Below, piece after piece: positions 5,508 to 5,625 of a stretch of DNA of 5,625 bases. Position 1 is the stretch's first letter. Each line of letters begins with the position of its first letter. The position numbers and the translations under genes were made by a program. Under the pieces are notes generated by a model. It did not search any database and had not been told where the DNA came from. It was given only the letters and a program-made list of their open reading frames with translations. Source of the stretch: Gammaproteobacteria bacterium (GTDB lineage: Bacteria; Pseudomonadota; Gammaproteobacteria; Steroidobacterales; JABDKV01); NCBI GenBank assembly GCA_029862285.1, contig JAOTXR010000167.1, forward strand, positions 1 to 5,625, written 5' to 3'.

Positions 5508-5625
5508 ATGTACGATCTGAGTTCCGCTGATTTCTGGGTAATAGCGGGCATGGGGCTCGTAGTTGGTTTATTCGTCGGTTGGCTGTTCACACTGGTATTT
5601 CATCGTCGCCGGGATGGTGGCAAGA
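5508..5625 (+). CDS. Membrane-anchored protein, N-terminal fragment (cut by window edge)
   Basis: Thirty-nine codons are visible from an ATG at 5508, with GAGG at 5499-5502 and a second AGGA immediately before the start, a good ribosome binding site. After MYDLSSADFW comes one hydrophobic helix (about residues 11-30, VIAGMGLVVGLFVGWLFTLV) and then a basic stretch, HRRRDGGK. By the positive-inside rule the bulk of the protein should be cytoplasmic, anchored by its N-terminus. A short acidic start, glycine-spaced helix and following charged region occur in several families, including RmuC-type recombination proteins and YhcB/ZapG-type cell-division proteins, but the visible part cannot tell them apart. 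It is divergent from the exonuclease, with 138 bp between them. Confidence 0.72.
   Translation, partial: MYDLSSADFWVIAGMGLVVGLFVGWLFTLVFHRRRDGGK

Overview
The window looks like ordinary chromosomal housekeeping and catabolic sequence from a free-living gammaproteobacterium. Three things point there: the long PpnN homologue follows the E. coli PpnN sequence as I remember it over almost its whole length; two sites match the enterobacterial-type CRP consensus TGTGA-N6-TCACA; and base composition is moderately GC-rich and even, by eye. No rRNA, tRNA, CRISPR array, insertion sequence or phage-like segment is visible. All strands are densely coding, and no gene-free stretch exceeds about 155 bases.

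Left part (1-2607). The N-terminal 305 codons of an ATP-dependent 5-oxoprolinase/hydantoinase-type protein run leftward out of the window. It is divergent, across 57 bp, from a 13-helix sodium:solute symporter of the PutP (proline) branch, which is followed after 3 bp by a 76-residue DUF2007-like protein. The pairing suggests uptake and hydrolysis of a lactam or proline-like compound, possibly 5-oxoproline. The transporter keeps the Na2-site Ser/Thr but lacks PutP's Asp55 and Trp244, so its substrate and coupling may differ from PutP.

Middle part (2608-2980). A 154-bp intergenic stretch holds the most striking signal of the window: two CRP-like palindromes whose centres are exactly 42 bp apart, followed by a good -10 box with no -35. 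The predicted start puts the sites at -41.5 and -83.5, the layout of a tandem (class III) CRP promoter. It drives only a 72-residue two-repeat TPR-like protein with a strong ribosome binding site.

Right part (3032-5625). A leftward two-gene unit encodes a DEDDh 3'-5' exonuclease with an unusual C-terminal module, then, 1 bp after its stop, the nucleotide 5'-monophosphate nucleosidase PpnN (probable TTG start and N-terminal extension). A nuclease that releases nucleoside monophosphates and a nucleosidase that splits them would fit one salvage route; this is inference. A 138-bp divergent intergenic region with a near-perfect palindrome separates the exonuclease from a rightward gene cut by the window edge, of which only a short N-terminus and one membrane helix are visible.

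I see no clearly new multi-gene system. The leads worth following are the CRP promoter with its tiny TPR gene, the oxoprolinase/transporter pair, and the C-terminal module of the exonuclease.
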